Assembly: GCA_021464245.1 (NCBI GenBank)
Contig: JADCRB010000068.1
Span: forward strand, 2,786,797-2,850,796
From: Carallia brachiata
Lineage: Eukaryota; Streptophyta; Magnoliopsida; Malpighiales; Rhizophoraceae
Direction: 5' to 3'
DNA length: 64,000 nucleotides
Made by a program: the position numbers and the translations under genes. The notes below the pieces were generated by a model. The model was not told where the DNA came from. It saw only the letters and a list, made by a program, of their open reading frames with translations, and ran no database searches. Below are positions 62,614-64,000 of the stretch, piece after piece. Positions within the stretch are counted from its first letter, which is position 1, and the number at the start of each line of letters is the position of its first letter.

Positions 62614-63882
62614 TGCTTTACATTAAACTCCATGTAAGATGCATGCATGGCAAGCCACTGCGCATCCATCATTTCAAAAGCTATACAGAACAGCATATCA
62701 AAGGCTGTTTCATCTTCTGCAATTTAGAACAATGCAGTAAGTACGACAAAAAACAGCAGTTCTCAGACATCTAAACTTAAGGACATTTAACCACAGAATA
62801 GTTCGAGTTTTATTCTTCTTACCTCCAAGCAATTTGACAAAATTCATTCCAGGAAGACATCTCGGTTTTGCTGCAAGTGAGATAAATGAGATTATTGGAA
62901 AAGGACCAATAATTGATCTCAGAAAATATTTCCAAAGAAGGAATATCCTGTTATGGGAAAAAAAAAAGAATTCTGAAGAACCCATCAATTTGAATACTTA
63001 AATTTATATCATCAACGACCTTGAACCACTGTATTTATTCTTTAGGCAGCCAGAAGGGGAGATAAAAGAGCACAGACAACCAGAAGATAGAAATGTACAC
63101 AATAATTTCACATTTTAGATATAATTGAGCATGTTCACTAACCTGATTGCAAATCCAACATCCGGATCAGCATAAAGGATACATTAATGCCAGCAACTGC
63201 AAATGGATATTCCCAAGTTGCTCGCTGTCCGCCCTGCTTGAACAATAACCTACGAAAAGACACCTTCATTTTGTGTTTCATACAATCAGTTAATAATCAT
63301 AACTCAACTTCCAAGCAAACTCAGGCATCATGGAAACTAGAAAACAGAAAAGACCGTTTTGTGTGTGCATAAACGTCAAATGGGTAGAAAATTAAAAAAG
63401 ATATGCTACTGCGGAGTGAAAAAGGCATACCGGATAAGTCCTGGCAAAAAACAGCAAGTTCTCGAGAGAAATGAAACCACATCCCCTGAGGAAAAATATC
63501 AGTTCACTATAAGTGGAAATACATATATAACCAAAAGGCATTATCAAACAATGATAAAATGCTGCGTTTGTAAGTAATTCAATTTATATAAATAATAATC
63601 TTCTTCCGTTTTAAAAAATTTTCTTCATACTACTCATCAGAATAACATATTTTAATCAAGGTTGGAATATCCTTGAGATAGATGTGTCTCTTGAATGTAT
63701 TGTATCATGTGTAAAAGCATTCACGTTCCCAATTAAGCCATTACTAAATGAAATTAATGATGATCACAGGCCTTTGAAATCCTGACATTCCAATAAAATG
63801 AATTTCAATGGACAAATATAGGAAGAACAATTCTATACCTTACATCAGACAAAAATTGGTGTTTTTGAAGTCCTCTGTATCC
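61922..63882 (-). CDS. ELMO/CED-12 domain protein, 3' part (continues past the right edge)
   Basis: ELMO proteins act with small GTPases; plant members are little studied. Six minus-strand exons were assembled from splice sites and homology, all in phase: 63882-63839, 63485-63431, 63263-63143, 62870-62823, 62716-62622 and 62023-61922 (stop). The encoded order is the C-terminal half of an ELMO domain: RGCGFISLENLLFFARTYP, KQGGQRATWEYPFAVAG, FMLIRMLDLQSAKPRCLPG, EDETAFDMLFCIAFEMMDAQ, WLAMHASYMEFN, then a helical tail (TRTQLERELSLEDIHQITDL) ending NLLYQ. The first exon listed is the least certain: it encodes GYRGLQKHQFLSDVR where the family usually has G[WF]QG..PSTDFR. Upstream exons lie beyond 64000. 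Arabidopsis At1g03620 is the likely counterpart. Several exons are under 60 bp, so the gene is invisible to plain ORF calling. Confidence 0.88.
62262..62406 (+). mobile_element. SINE-like repeat in an ELMO intron
   Basis: It starts taatggttagagtttcagat and ends ctcctaatagacag plus A11. It shares its block order with 24478-24614. A decayed B box may lie in ggttttgaatttac. The TSD is unclear. Confidence 0.5.
62495..62546. repeat. Perfect 26-bp tandem duplication in an ELMO intron
   Basis: The unit beginning ttattttgaactcctt and ending ctacctacag occurs twice head to tail without any difference, so it is recent. Confidence 0.95.
62581..62611. repeat. (GA)n microsatellite next to an ELMO splice donor
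   Basis: About 15 GA units lie about 10 bp inside the intron that follows the exon ending at 62622 (CT on the transcribed strand). Confidence 0.9.
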
Positions 63883-64000
63883 CTAAATTTGAAAGGATAA
63901 CTAGAGGAAATGTCTCATTAAAAACCTCAATGTCAATGGACTTTTTTTTCGATGACATTGAAGTCGAACAGTTTCTATGATAAAGAGAGAGAAAAGCATT

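Noticed and set aside
1..64000. CRISPR array, bacterial operon or integrated virus
   Set aside because: No spaced identical repeats, no operon-like gene packing, and no viral replicase or coat domain in any frame examined.

Overview
The window is nuclear DNA of a flowering plant, most likely a eudicot: AT-rich spacers, genes with several GT-AG introns, plant-specific families and dense small transposons. The species cannot be read from the sequence. No bacterial, organellar or viral gene and no CRISPR array is visible.

Layout: 1-4365 is a spacer. 4366-8341 (-) is a GH3 acyl-acid amido synthetase of the GH3.10/DFL2 type. 11789-13782 (-) is a mitochondrial-type PPR protein gene broken by one missing base. 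16685-16756 (+) is tRNA-Gln(CTG), just upstream of an Mpv17/PMP22 membrane-protein gene (16936-19212, +) that lacks two single bases. 21785-21993 (+) is a possible small membrane protein, also one base short. 23885-24211 (-) encodes a small secreted cell-wall protein. 26202-29595 (-) is a clade-E PP2C phosphatase with its leader exon and TATA box near 31.1 kb. 31.2-46.5 kb is a gene-free, repeat-rich spacer. 46821-49135 (+) is a DUF789 gene. 56879-59235 (-) is a COMT-type O-methyltransferase whose upstream region carries a 375-bp tandem duplication. 61922-63882 (-) is the 3' part of an ELMO-domain gene that runs off the right edge.

The single-copy genes (GH3.10, PPR, Mpv17, PP2C, DUF789, ELMO) match, from memory, the contents of two Arabidopsis regions around At4g03400-At4g03420 and At1g03560-At1g03620. 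The window looks like the unduplicated ancestral block, expanded by repeats and with the O-methyltransferase added. The genes do not form one pathway; they are neighbours by descent.

Repeats recognised by their own termini and target-site duplications (TSDs) include Mutator-like non-autonomous elements with 9-10 bp TSDs (15901, 22357, 50060, 5649), a CCGGTT-armed family, a 625-bp palindromic element, several SINEs, truncated LINE-like retroposons, and two events where little more than a poly(A) tract was inserted. I found no convincing new multi-gene system. The most useful anomalies are four single-base deletions confined to 12.6-21.9 kb, the duplicated O-methyltransferase upstream region and the ancestral gene order.
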